Source of the DNA: an uncultured beta proteobacterium
Lineage (GTDB): Bacteria; Pseudomonadota; Gammaproteobacteria; Burkholderiales; Burkholderiaceae_C
Direction: 5' to 3'
DNA: 64,000 nucleotides
NCBI GenBank assembly: GCA_903838565.1
Contig: CAILZB010000051.1
Span: 1 to 64,000, forward strand
The notes beneath the pieces were generated by a model, which had not been told where the DNA came from, did not search any database, and saw only the letters and a list, made by a program, of their open reading frames with translations. A program made the position numbers and the translations under genes. Of this stretch, positions 8,084 through 16,896 are shown piece by piece. Position 1 is the first letter of the stretch, and every line of letters starts with the position of its first letter.

Positions 8084-9316
8084 TTACTTCTTGACCGGCA
8101 GCGCGCCCTTGGCGTTCACGTCCTTGACGCGCACTTCCGAAGCCTTCTTCTGGTCGTCAGGGTAAGCGTAGACCACGCGCTGGCCCTTGACTTCGCCAAA
8201 CACCGGGATGTTGGCGGTGATCGCGTCGTGGTCCTTGACTGTGAAGGGCTTGTTGTAGGTGGTGACCACGCCTTCGACCGGTGCCTGCAGGTTCTCCAGT
8301 GCGGCCTTGATCTTGGGGCCTTCGGTGGATTTGGCCTGGTTGATGGCCGCCGCCAGCAGGTAGATCGAGTCATAGCCCTGGGCCGCGGAGACGGGCGAGT
8401 CAATGCGCGCGTTTTTCGGGTTGAAGGTCTTGAGGTAGTTGATGATGAAGGACTGACGCTTGGGCGTGGTCGGCTCCTGGATGAAGGTCTGCGGCATGCG
8501 CGCCCCTTCGCCGCCGGGGCCGGCGTTGTCGATGAAGTTGGCCATGGACAGGGTCCAGGAACCGATCATCGGCACTTTCCAGCCCAGCTTGGTCATGCCG
8601 TTGGCGATCTGTGCCAGCTCGGGGCCGATGCCGTAGGTCAGCACCACTTCGGCGCCGGCGGCCTTGGCCTTGAGCAACTGCGCCGTCATGTCGACGTCCT
8701 TGATGTTGAACTTCTCCACCGCCACGGCGGTGATGCCCTTGGTCTTGAGCGCCTTCTCCAGGTCTTCGCGACCGAGCTGGCCGTAGTTCGTGGAGTCGGC
8801 CAGGATCGCGACCTTCTTGTAGCCGCGGCGCGTGATGGCTTCTTCCACCACCATCGGTGCCTGGATGCTGTCGTGCGCGGCGTTGCGGAAGATGTAGTTC
8901 TCGGCCTGGTCATCGAACTGGTGCGTCACGACCGAACCGGTGGCCACGTTGTTCATGACCGGGATCTTGGCGTCCTGGAAGAAGCGCTGCGACGCCAGCG
9001 CCACACCGGTGTTGATGTAGCCCACGGCGGCCACGACCTTTTCCTTGTTGATCAGCTCCTGGGCAATCTGCACGCCGCGGGCGTTCGCCGCTTCGTCGTC
9101 GCGTTCCACCAGAACGATCTGGCGTCCGAGCACGCCGCCGGCCTTGTTGATCTCGCTCACCGCCAGTCGCACGCCGTCGCGCATGCTCACGCCCATGGAG
9201 GACGAGCCGCCGGTGAACGGGCCGTCGACACCGATCTTGATCGGATCAGCGGCGTAGCTGAAGCTGGCAAAGGCCAGGGCCAGCGAAGAGAGGGCAAAGT
9301 TTCGAGCAAGTTTCAA
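8084..9316 (-). CDS. livK: Branched-chain amino acid ABC transporter substrate-binding protein
   Basis: 410 aa from a TTG start at 9316, chosen because AGGAGA lies 6 bases upstream and the product then begins with a clean signal peptide (MKLARNFALSSLALAFASFSYA, cut before ADPIKIGV). The open frame extends upstream, but that part is not protein-like. The mature protein is a type I periplasmic binding protein: GPFTGGSSSMGVSMRDG near the start, IVLVERDDEA, and the two-lobe pattern throughout. Binding residues for a particular amino acid cannot be assigned by eye. It is the first gene of the liv operon. Confidence 0.9.
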   Translation of the reverse strand: MKLARNFALSSLALAFASFSYAADPIKIGVDGPFTGGSSSMGVSMRDGVRLAVSEINKAGGVLGRQIVLVERDDEAANARGVQIAQELINKEKVVAAVGYINTGVALASQRFFQDAKIPVMNNVATGSVVTHQFDDQAENYIFRNAAHDSIQAPMVVEEAITRRGYKKVAILADSTNYGQLGREDLEKALKTKGITAVAVEKFNIKDVDMTAQLLKAKAAGAEVVLTYGIGPELAQIANGMTKLGWKVPMIGSWTLSMANFIDNAGPGGEGARMPQTFIQEPTTPKRQSFIINYLKTFNPKNARIDSPVSAAQGYDSIYLLAAAINQAKSTEGPKIKAALENLQAPVEGVVTTYNKPFTVKDHDAITANIPVFGEVKGQRVVYAYPDDQKKASEVRVKDVNAKGALPVKK

Positions 9317-9624
9317 GGTGTTCTCCTGGGCGTTATGGATCTGGTGGTGGGCGGTGGCCGCCTCTGCGCGGTCGATTATGGGTTGATCGCGGCGCTTGCA
9401 CCTAGGTAAAAACCCAGAGGCAGATGGTCGGCAAGGGAGGAAAAATCCCATTTCTTGTCGCAAGTCAAGAATATGAAAGTGACAACAACATGGTGCCGAG
9501 GTTGCGAGCCACAGCTGCCGCAATCCCTGGTGGGGCCCGCAAGAATGGTCATGGTCTGCCGCGCATCGCGCGCAATGCCTAATGTGGCACCATACTGTTA
9601 TTGCCATCAACCGAGGACCGACCC
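9317..9624. other. Divergent promoter region between livK and quinone oxidoreductase
   Basis: 308 bp with no supported gene. It must hold the livK promoter (leftward) and the oxidoreductase promoter (rightward). The stretch around 9395-9480 is relatively A+T-rich and is the best candidate for the livK promoter. No regulator site is recognised. Confidence 0.5.
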
Positions 9625-10620
9625 ATGTCACAGACCACTTCCAGAGCCATCCGCATTGACCAGCAGGGCGGACCCGAACAACTCAAGCTGGTGCAGGTCA
9701 GCGTGGGCGAGCCCGGACCCGGGCAGATCCGCATCCGCCACAAGGCCGTGGGGCTGAACTTCATCGACGTGTACCAGCGCAGCGGCCTGTATCCGATGAC
9801 GATGCCGCTGCAGCTCGGCATGGAAGCCTCGGGCGTGGTCGAGGCCGTGGGCGAGGGCGTGACCCATCTGCAGGTGGGCGACCGCGCGGCCTACGCCAGC
9901 CAGCCACCGGGCAGCTACTGCGAGCTGCGCGTCATGCCGGCCACCTGCGTGTGCAAGCTGCCCGACGGGATTTCGTTCGACACCGGAGCCGCGATGATGC
10001 TCAAGGGGCTGACGGCGCAGTACCTGCTGCGCAAGACGCTGCCGCAGGGCGGCTTGAAGGCGGGTGACTTCGTGCTGTTCCACGCCGCTGCCGGCGGCGT
10101 CGGACTCATCGCCTGCCAGTGGGCCAAGGCGCTGGGGCTGCAGCTGATCGGCACCGCCGGTTCGGACGCCAAGTGCGCGCTGGCCAAGGAACACGGCGCG
10201 GCGCACGTCATCAACTACGCGAGCGAAGACTTCCTGGCCCGGGTCAAGGAAATCACCGGCGGCAAGGGAGTGAAGGTGGTGTACGACTCGGTTGGCAAGG
10301 ACACCTGGGACAAGTCGCTGGACTGCCTCTCACCCTTTGGCCTGATGGCCAGCTTTGGCAACGCGTCCGGTCCGGTGGCGCCTTTTGCCCCGGGCATGCT
10401 GGGCGCCAAGGGCTCGATCTACGTCACGCGCCAGACGCTGTTCACGCATATCTCCAGCCGCGAGAGCACGCAGGCGATGGCGGATGAATTGTTTGCCGTG
10501 GTGCTCAGCGGCGCCGTGAAGATCCGCATCGACCAGCGCTACCCGCTGGAAGACGTGCAGCAGGCGCACCGCGATCTGGAAGCGCGCAAGACCACCGGCT
10601 GCACCATCCTCACGCTATAG
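9625..10620 (+). CDS. NADPH:quinone oxidoreductase (zinc-independent MDR family)
   Basis: 331 aa from ATG 9625, with GAGG about 8 bases upstream; a TTG at 9601 is possible but less likely. The medium-chain dehydrogenase fold is clear: an N-terminal GroES-like domain with GLNFIDVYQRSGLYP and LGMEASGVVEAVGEGV, then a Rossmann domain with AAAGGVGLIACQWAKALG near residue 155. The structural and catalytic zinc cysteines of alcohol dehydrogenases are absent, as expected for quinone oxidoreductases (QOR/zeta-crystallin type). It reduces quinones or related enones with NADPH in the cytoplasm. It converges with lspA. Confidence 0.88.
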   Translation: MSQTTSRAIRIDQQGGPEQLKLVQVSVGEPGPGQIRIRHKAVGLNFIDVYQRSGLYPMTMPLQLGMEASGVVEAVGEGVTHLQVGDRAAYASQPPGSYCELRVMPATCVCKLPDGISFDTGAAMMLKGLTAQYLLRKTLPQGGLKAGDFVLFHAAAGGVGLIACQWAKALGLQLIGTAGSDAKCALAKEHGAAHVINYASEDFLARVKEITGGKGVKVVYDSVGKDTWDKSLDCLSPFGLMASFGNASGPVAPFAPGMLGAKGSIYVTRQTLFTHISSRESTQAMADELFAVVLSGAVKIRIDQRYPLEDVQQAHRDLEARKTTGCTILTL

Positions 10621-10626
10621 CGGCCA

Positions 10627-10645
10627 GCGGCCGGTCAACGGCCGC
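10627..10645. terminator. Possible bidirectional terminator hairpin between convergent genes
   Basis: GCGGCCG and CGGCCGC form a perfect 7-bp GC stem with loop GTCAA between the convergent quinone oxidoreductase and lspA genes, overlapping the lspA stop codon. No T tract follows on either strand, so intrinsic termination is doubtful. Confidence 0.3.
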
Positions 10646-11123
10646 GCCGCACGCGCAGCAGCTCGTCCAGGATCAGGCAGGCCGCACCCACGGTGATGGC
10701 GCTGTCGGCGAGGTTGAACGCGGGGAAGTGCAGGTCGGCGTAGTGGAAATCCAGAAAGTCCACGACGTAGCCCAGACGCATGCGGTCGATCACGTTGCCG
10801 ATGGCGCCGCCCAGGATGCACGACAGCGCAAAAGAAAACAGTTTCTGGCCCGCGTGCGCGCGCAACATCCACACGATCGCTGTCGCGGCGATGATGCCGA
10901 TGGCGGTGAACATCCAGCGCTGCCAGCCCGAGGCGTCGCGCAGGAACGAGAACGCCGCGCCGGTGTTGTGGGCGCGCACCACGTTGAAGAAACTCGTCAC
11001 CGCCTGCGAGTCGCCAAGGCGGTAATAGCCCACGATCAGTATCTTGGTGAACTGGTCAGCCAGGATCAGGATCAGGGACCAGCCCAGCCAGGGCGTTAAG
11101 TTTGTGCTTGATTGTTTTGCCAT
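10635..11123 (-). CDS. lspA: Lipoprotein signal peptidase (signal peptidase II)
   Basis: 162 aa with four membrane helices. The catalytic aspartates lie in the two family motifs: GNVIDR near residue 115 and [11 protein letters not shown] near residue 137. It cleaves prolipoproteins before the lipid-modified Cys in the inner membrane; several lipoproteins in this window would be substrates. In most proteobacteria lspA follows ileS. Here the upstream neighbour is a divergent adenylate-forming enzyme gene, so this is either a relocated gene or a second copy. The product looks intact. Confidence 0.92.
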   Translation of the reverse strand: MAKQSSTNLTPWLGWSLILILADQFTKILIVGYYRLGDSQAVTSFFNVVRAHNTGAAFSFLRDASGWQRWMFTAIGIIAATAIVWMLRAHAGQKLFSFALSCILGGAIGNVIDRMRLGYVVDFLDFHYADLHFPAFNLADSAITVGAACLILDELLRVRRGR

Positions 11124-11260
11124 GAATCAGTGAGCCCGGAATGGCGGATAAATCCGCTGGCCGGGCAAAAAGGGGAGGGAATGTAACAGAACGCAATGCG
11201 CCCGCGCCATGCAGTGAAAGGAACAGATCATATTTGAAGCGTGCGCAGGTGCCGTTCGCG

Positions 11261-11350
11261 ATGAAATCGGCCGTTACGGCCGGTAACTCGATGCCTCCCG
11301 TGCCGTGCCACATTCGAGTTCTCTTATTGGGAACGAATGAGCCTCCATGA
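11261..11350 (+). CDS. Possible short peptide ORF coupled to the adenylate-forming enzyme gene
   Basis: A 29-codon ORF, MKSAVTAGNSMPPVPCHI onward, ends in a TGA that overlaps the ATG of the next gene (ATGA at 11347-11350). AGGTG lies about 9 bases before its ATG. The same frame is open upstream to 11141, and a TTG at 11234 behind AAAGGA is another possible start. There is no homology evidence. It may be a leader that couples translation, or chance. Confidence 0.25.
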   Translation: MKSAVTAGNSMPPVPCHIRVLLLGTNEPP

Positions 11351-12945
11351 TTGAAAGATTCCGGATCTGGATGGTGCGACGCTTTCTGGCGCGACTCAAG
11401 ACACCGCGCGACGTGGCGCGAATGGCCTTTCGCAAATATGCCGCTCGCATGGCGCTGGTGGACGCGCAGCGCAGCGTGACCTATGCCGAGTTGGGCCAGC
11501 GCACTTTCCGTATCGCTGCCGCCTGGCGCGCACTGGGCGTCAAGTCCGGCGACGTGGTGGCCGTGCGTCTGCGCGACGGCGTGTGCCAGGTCGAAGCCCG
11601 CCTCGCGGCGGCGGAATGTGGCGTGGTGCTGAGCTTGCTGGCCCCCTGGAGCACGCTCGAGCAGTTGACGCTTTCGCTGGAACTCGTGGAGCCACGTCTG
11701 TTCGTGCATGACGGCAGCGATTGCGCGCTGATTCTTGAGTTGCAGCGACGCTTCCCCGCGCTGATCCCGTTGTGCCTGCAGAACAGCGAACCCGCCTGGC
11801 TCGCGCCGGGTCCGGCAGCGCCCTGTGCGGGCGACATCGACCCGGCGGACACCCAGATGCTGGGCTTCACTTCGGGCACCACCGGCGCGCCCAAGCTCAT
11901 GAGCGCCACCTACGGCGTTTACCTGAGCGCCATTCGCCTGATGCTGGACAACGTGGGCGTGGGCAAACCGGGCGCCACTGCGGACGTGATGCTGGTGGGC
12001 ATTCCCCTCACCGGAGCCGGCAGCGGCATGCTGCTGCACACCCTGTTGGCCGGCGGCTGTCTGGTCGTGCCGCAGCGTTACGACGCACAGACCTTGATCG
12101 AAGCGATCGCGCGTCACCGTGCGACACGCTTGTTCACGACGCCCAGCCTGCTGATCGACATGCTGGATCACCCGCTGCTCGATCAGATCGACCTCGCGTC
12201 GCTGCGCAACATCATTTACGGCACCGAGATGATGCCGGCGGCCAAGCTGGAGGAGGCGTTGCGGCGCCTGGGCCCGATCCTGCAGCAGGGCTATGGCAGT
12301 GCGGAAGTGCTGCCGCCGGTGAGCATGCTGCAGTCGCATGAGCACATGCAGGACGGTCAGGTTGCAGCGCGCTCCGTACTGATGTCATGCGGGCGTGTGG
12401 TGCCGCAGGTGAGCGTGCGCATCGTGGATGAGGCGGGGCGCGATCTGCCGGCAGGAACACCGGGTGAAGTGCTGGTGAAGAGCCCCACGCTGTTTCGCGG
12501 CTACGGCAGGCAACCGGACCCGAACAGCGACAGTTTTCGGGAGGGTTTCTTGCGCATCGGCGATATGGGTGTGCTCGCAGCCGACGGCTATCTGACGATG
12601 CTGGGGCGAAAACCCGATGTGCTGCAGCGCGACGGCCAGACCATTTTTCCCCGCTACGTGGAAGAGGCTCTGCACGACCACCCGTGCATCAAGGAGGCTT
12701 CGTACGTGCAGGGGCCACAGGGCATGGCGATGGCCTTTTCCCTGCGCTGCACGCACCGCTCGCCCCAAGTTCAGGGCTACTGGAGCGCCGAGTTGGCGCA
12801 GCATTTGCAGACCCGGATTCCGCACTGGCAAGTGCCCGACAGCTACCACCTGTTTGACGAGTTGCCGCGCAGTCCCCTGGGCAAGGTATTGCGGCGCGAG
12901 GTTCGCGCCCGCCTGGCCACCCTTGAAGCGACCACCGTGTCGTAA
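11347..12945 (+). CDS. Adenylate-forming enzyme (AMP-dependent acyl-CoA synthetase/ligase family) 1
   Basis: 532 aa. ANL-superfamily motifs: phosphate loop FTSGTTGAPKLM near residue 178, YGSAEVLPP near 317, GDMGVL followed by LGRKPDVLQRDGQTIFP near 400-435, and the C-terminal catalytic Lys in PRSPLGKVLRRE. Such enzymes activate a carboxylate with ATP to an acyl-AMP and pass it to CoA, a carrier protein or an amine. No carrier domain is attached. The N-terminus (RIWMVRRFLARLKTPRDVARM) resembles that of the next enzyme, so the two are tandem paralogues. The substrate cannot be deduced; a ThiF-like enzyme completes the apparent operon. Confidence 0.85.
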   Translation: MIERFRIWMVRRFLARLKTPRDVARMAFRKYAARMALVDAQRSVTYAELGQRTFRIAAAWRALGVKSGDVVAVRLRDGVCQVEARLAAAECGVVLSLLAPWSTLEQLTLSLELVEPRLFVHDGSDCALILELQRRFPALIPLCLQNSEPAWLAPGPAAPCAGDIDPADTQMLGFTSGTTGAPKLMSATYGVYLSAIRLMLDNVGVGKPGATADVMLVGIPLTGAGSGMLLHTLLAGGCLVVPQRYDAQTLIEAIARHRATRLFTTPSLLIDMLDHPLLDQIDLASLRNIIYGTEMMPAAKLEEALRRLGPILQQGYGSAEVLPPVSMLQSHEHMQDGQVAARSVLMSCGRVVPQVSVRIVDEAGRDLPAGTPGEVLVKSPTLFRGYGRQPDPNSDSFREGFLRIGDMGVLAADGYLTMLGRKPDVLQRDGQTIFPRYVEEALHDHPCIKEASYVQGPQGMAMAFSLRCTHRSPQVQGYWSAELAQHLQTRIPHWQVPDSYHLFDELPRSPLGKVLRREVRARLATLEATTVS

Positions 12946-12964
12946 ACCGCTGAAGGACAAGACG

Positions 12965-14629
12965 ATGGCGCTCAAACAGTTATTCATGGGTCTGGTATTT
13001 CGCCGCTTTCAAACTGCACGCGACATCGTGCGTTTTGCCATTCGGTTCTATGGCAAGCGCATCGCCATCATCGACCGGCGCGGGTCTTTCACTTACCGTG
13101 AAATAGCGCAACGCTCGCTCCAGCTCAGCTCCGCAATGGTGGCGGGTGGCGTAAAGAAGGGCGATGTCGTGTTCACCTGGCTGCCGGAGACGGGAGAACA
13201 GTTGGAGCTGCGGCTGGCCACCTTTGAAAACGGCGCCATCCTCGCCATGTTCCACCAGGCCCTCACGCCGGATGCCGCACTGCAGTCCATCCGTACGCTC
13301 AAGCCCAAGCTGTTTTTCCATGACAGCGGCATGAGTTCGAGCATCATCGACGCAGCAAGGGCCGAGTTCCCCGGGATGGCGTGCATCGCGCTGGGCGTGG
13401 AATACGAGAACTACCTCGCCGCGCATCCGGCTCGGCGCAGTCAAACCACGCTGGAGCCCAGGGACTACGCCTCGCTGCATCTCACGTCCGGCACGACGGG
13501 GCAGCCCAAGGCCATTGCCGTGACGCACGGCAAGTACCTGATGCAACTGCGCATGATGGCTCAGGATCTGAGCCAGGGCGCCGGTGCGAAGAAGGCGGCG
13601 GGTGGCGATGTGATTCTGCTGGGAATGCCGCTCACCGGTCCGGGCGGCGGGTTGGTGCTGCCCGCTCTGCTGGCGGGCGCCGCGCTGGTGGTGCCCACAG
13701 ACTATGCAGTTGCCCAGCTGACCAGCCTGATCCGGCGCTGGCGCGTGACGCGTGCCTTTATCTCGCCTTCGACCCTGATCGACCTGCTGGACGACCCCCA
13801 GCGCGAGCTGTATGACCTGAGCTCCCTGGGCAACGTGATCTACGGCTCCGAGATGATGTCCGCGGCCAAGCTGGACGAAGCCGTGCGCTGGCTGGGTCCC
13901 ATCTTTCAGCAGGGCTACGGCAGTTTCGAGGCGATGCCCCCGCTGACCTGGCTGCGTGCCCATGACCACGTGCAGGCGGACGGGGCACCGATGTCGAAAG
14001 AGGTGATGGGTTCGGTCGGGACGGTCGCCACGGGCGTGAGCATTCGCGTGTTGAACGAAGCGAAACGCAGTTTGCACGCTGGCGGTATCGGCCAGATCGT
14101 GGTGAAGACGCCGCTGGCATTTTCCGGCTACTGGGGGCGCCCCGAGCTGAATGACGCCACGCTCTATCGAGGCTGGGTGCTGACCGGCGACATGGGGTAT
14201 TTTGATGCGCAGCAGCGTCTGCACGTGCTGGGGCGCCGGGCCGACACCGTGCGCCGCGGCCAGCAGGAAATCTATCCGCGCCAGGTCGAAGAGGTGGCTC
14301 ATGCACAGGCTTGCGTGCGCGATGCCTGTCTGGTGCAGGTCAGGGACGAAGCCCATCTGGTGGTGACGCTGCGCCACGCCTGGCGCAAGGCCCCGGACCG
14401 GGATGCCCTGACGCAGGAAATCGACAGCTACCTGCGCCAGCACCTGGCGCCCGAGTTGCAGCCGGACCGTATCCACATTGTCGACGCGATACCACGCAGC
14501 TTTCTCAACAAGATGCTGCGGCGCGAGGTGCGCGAGCAGTTGCTCCGGCAGACGCAGGAGACAGCGCCATCGTTGCCCCGCCTCGTGCCATTCCGGGGCG
14601 CGCAGGAACTGGTTCTGGAGGCGGCGTGA
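12965..14629 (+). CDS. Adenylate-forming enzyme (AMP-dependent acyl-CoA synthetase/ligase family) 2
   Basis: 554 aa from ATG 12965; the frame is open further upstream inside gene 1, but that stretch is out of frame with the real upstream protein. Motifs: LTSGTTGQPKAIAVTHG near residue 178, YGSFEAMPP, TGDMGYFD and LGRRADTVRRGQQEIYPRQVEE, and the terminal Lys region PRSFLNKMLRRE. The core is intact, so activity is expected. It follows gene 1 after 19 bp and precedes the ThiF-like gene by 34 bp. Paired ligases suggest two acids, or one acid activated for two acceptors. Function not assigned. Confidence 0.85.
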   Translation: MALKQLFMGLVFRRFQTARDIVRFAIRFYGKRIAIIDRRGSFTYREIAQRSLQLSSAMVAGGVKKGDVVFTWLPETGEQLELRLATFENGAILAMFHQALTPDAALQSIRTLKPKLFFHDSGMSSSIIDAARAEFPGMACIALGVEYENYLAAHPARRSQTTLEPRDYASLHLTSGTTGQPKAIAVTHGKYLMQLRMMAQDLSQGAGAKKAAGGDVILLGMPLTGPGGGLVLPALLAGAALVVPTDYAVAQLTSLIRRWRVTRAFISPSTLIDLLDDPQRELYDLSSLGNVIYGSEMMSAAKLDEAVRWLGPIFQQGYGSFEAMPPLTWLRAHDHVQADGAPMSKEVMGSVGTVATGVSIRVLNEAKRSLHAGGIGQIVVKTPLAFSGYWGRPELNDATLYRGWVLTGDMGYFDAQQRLHVLGRRADTVRRGQQEIYPRQVEEVAHAQACVRDACLVQVRDEAHLVVTLRHAWRKAPDRDALTQEIDSYLRQHLAPELQPDRIHIVDAIPRSFLNKMLRREVREQLLRQTQETAPSLPRLVPFRGAQELVLEAA

Positions 14630-14663
14630 ACGCGATCCCGAAAACGAAAAGGAACCCTTCACC

Positions 14664-15587
14664 ATGCTGAACCCGGACGAGTACTACCAGAGCGCCACCC
14701 AGCGCAACATCGGCATCGTGAGCCGCGACGAACAGGACAAGTTGCGCCAATCCCGTGTGGCCATCGTCGGCATGGGCGGCGGTGGCGGCATCTACCTGAC
14801 GACGCTGGTGCGCATGGGTATCGGGCATTTCCACATCGCCGATTTCGATACCTTCAGCGTGGCCAACGTCAATCGTCAGGCCGGTGCCATGAGCAGCACC
14901 GTCGATCGGCCCAAGGTGCAGGTCATGGCCGAGATCGCGCGCGACATTCATCCGGGCGTGCAGGTTCAGACGTTTGATGCGGGCCTGAGCGCGCACAACG
15001 TGGAGGAGTTCTTGCGCGGCGTGGACCTGGTGGTGGACGCGATTGACGTCTTTGCCCAGCCCGCGCGGCTGCTGCTGTACCAGAGCGCGCGGCGCCTGGG
15101 CTTGCCGGTGCTTTTCGGCGCGCCGCTGGGCCTGTCGGCCACCCTCGGCGGCTTTGCTCCTGACGGCATGCGTTTCGAGGACTACTTCGATATCCGCGAG
15201 GGCATGAAGCCCTTCGACATCATGATGCGCTTCGTCGTGGGCATCGCTCCCAAGGGGCGGCACTGGACCTACATGGACAGCAGTCATGTGGCGCCCGAAG
15301 ACCAGACCGGCCCGTCTTCTGCGGCGGCCATCAGCCTGGTCGCGGGCCTGGTTTGCACCGAGGCCCTGGTGGCGCTGCTCAAGCGCAGACCGCTCACGGT
15401 GGCACCCGAGTTCCTGCAGTTTGACCCCTACCTCGGGCGCTTTTGGCGCGGTCGCCTGCGCTGGGGCAATCGCGGCCCGCTGCAGCGGCTGAAGCTCTGG
15501 TTTGCAGGAAAGAAATTTGCCGCCTTGGCCGAGGACTTCAACCAGGCGGGCTTCCAGCGCATCCCCGAACACACCGCTGCCGGGTGA
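14664..15587 (+). CDS. ThiF/E1-like adenylyltransferase
   Basis: 307 aa from ATG 14664, with AAAAGGAA about 10 bases upstream. The nucleotide fold is clear: VAIVGMGGGGGIYLTTLVRMG near residue 32, HIADFDTFSVANVNRQ with the Asp and Arg that bind ATP and magnesium, and DLVVDAIDVF. E1-family enzymes adenylate the C-terminus of a ubiquitin-like protein or peptide. The only Cys in the protein is in GLVCTEAL near residue 231, inside a hydrophobic helix, and there is no CxxC zinc pair. This argues against a thioester-forming E1 and is closer to MccB- or TcdA-like adenylation chemistry. The partner substrate is not visible nearby. Confidence 0.8.
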   Translation: MLNPDEYYQSATQRNIGIVSRDEQDKLRQSRVAIVGMGGGGGIYLTTLVRMGIGHFHIADFDTFSVANVNRQAGAMSSTVDRPKVQVMAEIARDIHPGVQVQTFDAGLSAHNVEEFLRGVDLVVDAIDVFAQPARLLLYQSARRLGLPVLFGAPLGLSATLGGFAPDGMRFEDYFDIREGMKPFDIMMRFVVGIAPKGRHWTYMDSSHVAPEDQTGPSSAAAISLVAGLVCTEALVALLKRRPLTVAPEFLQFDPYLGRFWRGRLRWGNRGPLQRLKLWFAGKKFAALAEDFNQAGFQRIPEHTAAG

Positions 15588-15637
15588 TGGCACAGCTCCG
15601 GGCGCTGCCTGCAAGGCAGTGGAAGGCGGCGATTTGA

Positions 15638-15643
15638 TACAAT
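15638..15643 (+). promoter_or_regulatory. -10 box (TACAAT) next to the RND adaptor start, possible leaderless transcript
   Basis: TACAAT lies 7 bases before the adaptor ATG at 15651, and no ribosome binding site is visible in the gap. If used, transcription would start at or next to the ATG, giving a leaderless mRNA. A -35 element is not obvious. Confidence 0.35.
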
Positions 15644-15650
15644 TCTGAAT

Positions 15651-16739
15651 ATGACAACAAGCTGCCCGGCCCCTGTGCGTCGCGTCCCGCTGACCGTGCT
15701 GTTGAGTCTGCTGCTGTGCGCCTGCGCGCCGGAGCCCGCCGAAAAGCCCGCTGTGGTGTTGCCGGTGCTGGCGGTCAGGCTGGGCCTGTCGGAAGACGTC
15801 TCCAGCCTGAGCCTGTCGGGCGACGTGCGCCCGCGCACGGAGACGGTGATCGGTTTTCGGGTGGCGGGAAAGATCATCGAGCGCAAGGTGGAAGTGGGGA
15901 ATCAGGTCAAGCGCGGCGACGTGCTGGCGCGGCTGGATCCGCAGGACCTGTCGCTGCAAACGCAAGCCACGGGCGCGCAAAGCGCCGCCGCGCAGATCGA
16001 TCTGGCGCAGCAGGTGGCCGACCTGGAGCGCTTTCAGTCGCTGCTGAAACAGGGCTTCATCAGCCAGGCGGAATTCGATCGGCGCAAGAACACCGTGGAC
16101 ATCGCGCGCTCGCGCGTGACCGAAGTCGGCAGCGCGCAGCGCTCCAGCCACAACCAGCTGACCTATGCCGTGATCCGTGCCGATGAAGCCGGCGTCATCA
16201 CCGCGGTCGAGGCCGAGCGCGGTCAGGTGGTGGCGGCGGGTCAGCCGGTGTTGCGCATCGCCCAGGCCGGCCCAAAGGATATCGGGGTGAGCGTGGCCGA
16301 GAGCCGCCTCGCCGCGCTGCAGGCAGCCAAGGAGTTGCTGATCACCTTGTCCGCCTTGCCAGGCAAGAGCTACAAAGGCGCACTGCGCGAAGTCTCGCCC
16401 GCGGCCGATCCAGCGACCCGGACCTATGCGGCGCGCATCACCGTGCTGGACGCCGACGACGCCATGCGTCTGGGCATGAGCGCGCGGGTGGCCGTGCGCG
16501 GCGAAGCCAAGCCGGTGCTGATGCTGCCGCTCTCGGCTCTGTACCGCGACGGCGACAAGACGGCGGTGTGGACGGTGGACGCCGTCAGTTCCGTCGTGCA
16601 ACTGGTGCATGTGAGCGTGGCTTCCGTGCAGGACGACAGCGTCACGATTGGTCAGGGCCTCAAAGTGGGCGACACGGTGGTGACGGCCGGTGTGCAAAAA
16701 CTCCAGGCGGGGCAGAAGGTGCGCGTGGTCGCGCCATGA
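15651..16739 (+). CDS. RND efflux system periplasmic adaptor (membrane fusion) lipoprotein
   Basis: 362 aa. A signal peptide ends in a lipobox (LLLCAC), so this is an inner-membrane-anchored lipoprotein of the HlyD/AcrA family. The mature part has the lipoyl half FRVAGKIIERKVEVGNQVKRGDVLARLDPQDL, a coiled-coil hairpin (about residues 105-165, LERFQSLLKQGFISQAEFDRRKN), the second lipoyl half and a beta-barrel with PAADPATRTYAARI. It links the RND pump to an outer-membrane channel. No outer-membrane factor is encoded nearby, so a channel from elsewhere would be shared. The permease gene follows after 157 bp. Confidence 0.9.
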   Translation: MTTSCPAPVRRVPLTVLLSLLLCACAPEPAEKPAVVLPVLAVRLGLSEDVSSLSLSGDVRPRTETVIGFRVAGKIIERKVEVGNQVKRGDVLARLDPQDLSLQTQATGAQSAAAQIDLAQQVADLERFQSLLKQGFISQAEFDRRKNTVDIARSRVTEVGSAQRSSHNQLTYAVIRADEAGVITAVEAERGQVVAAGQPVLRIAQAGPKDIGVSVAESRLAALQAAKELLITLSALPGKSYKGALREVSPAADPATRTYAARITVLDADDAMRLGMSARVAVRGEAKPVLMLPLSALYRDGDKTAVWTVDAVSSVVQLVHVSVASVQDDSVTIGQGLKVGDTVVTAGVQKLQAGQKVRVVAP

Positions 16740-16896
16740 GCGCCGCGCCGGGCCGCGCCAAGCAAGCTCGCGCCCCCACGGGGCTGAGTTCCGCGGCTCC
16801 CGATCTGCTGGCGCAGGTCGGGACGGGACGAAGAGACGTTGCCTCTGGCATCGGCCTGTCCAGCGAGGACGCGCAGTGCCGAGCGTGGGGGCACAC

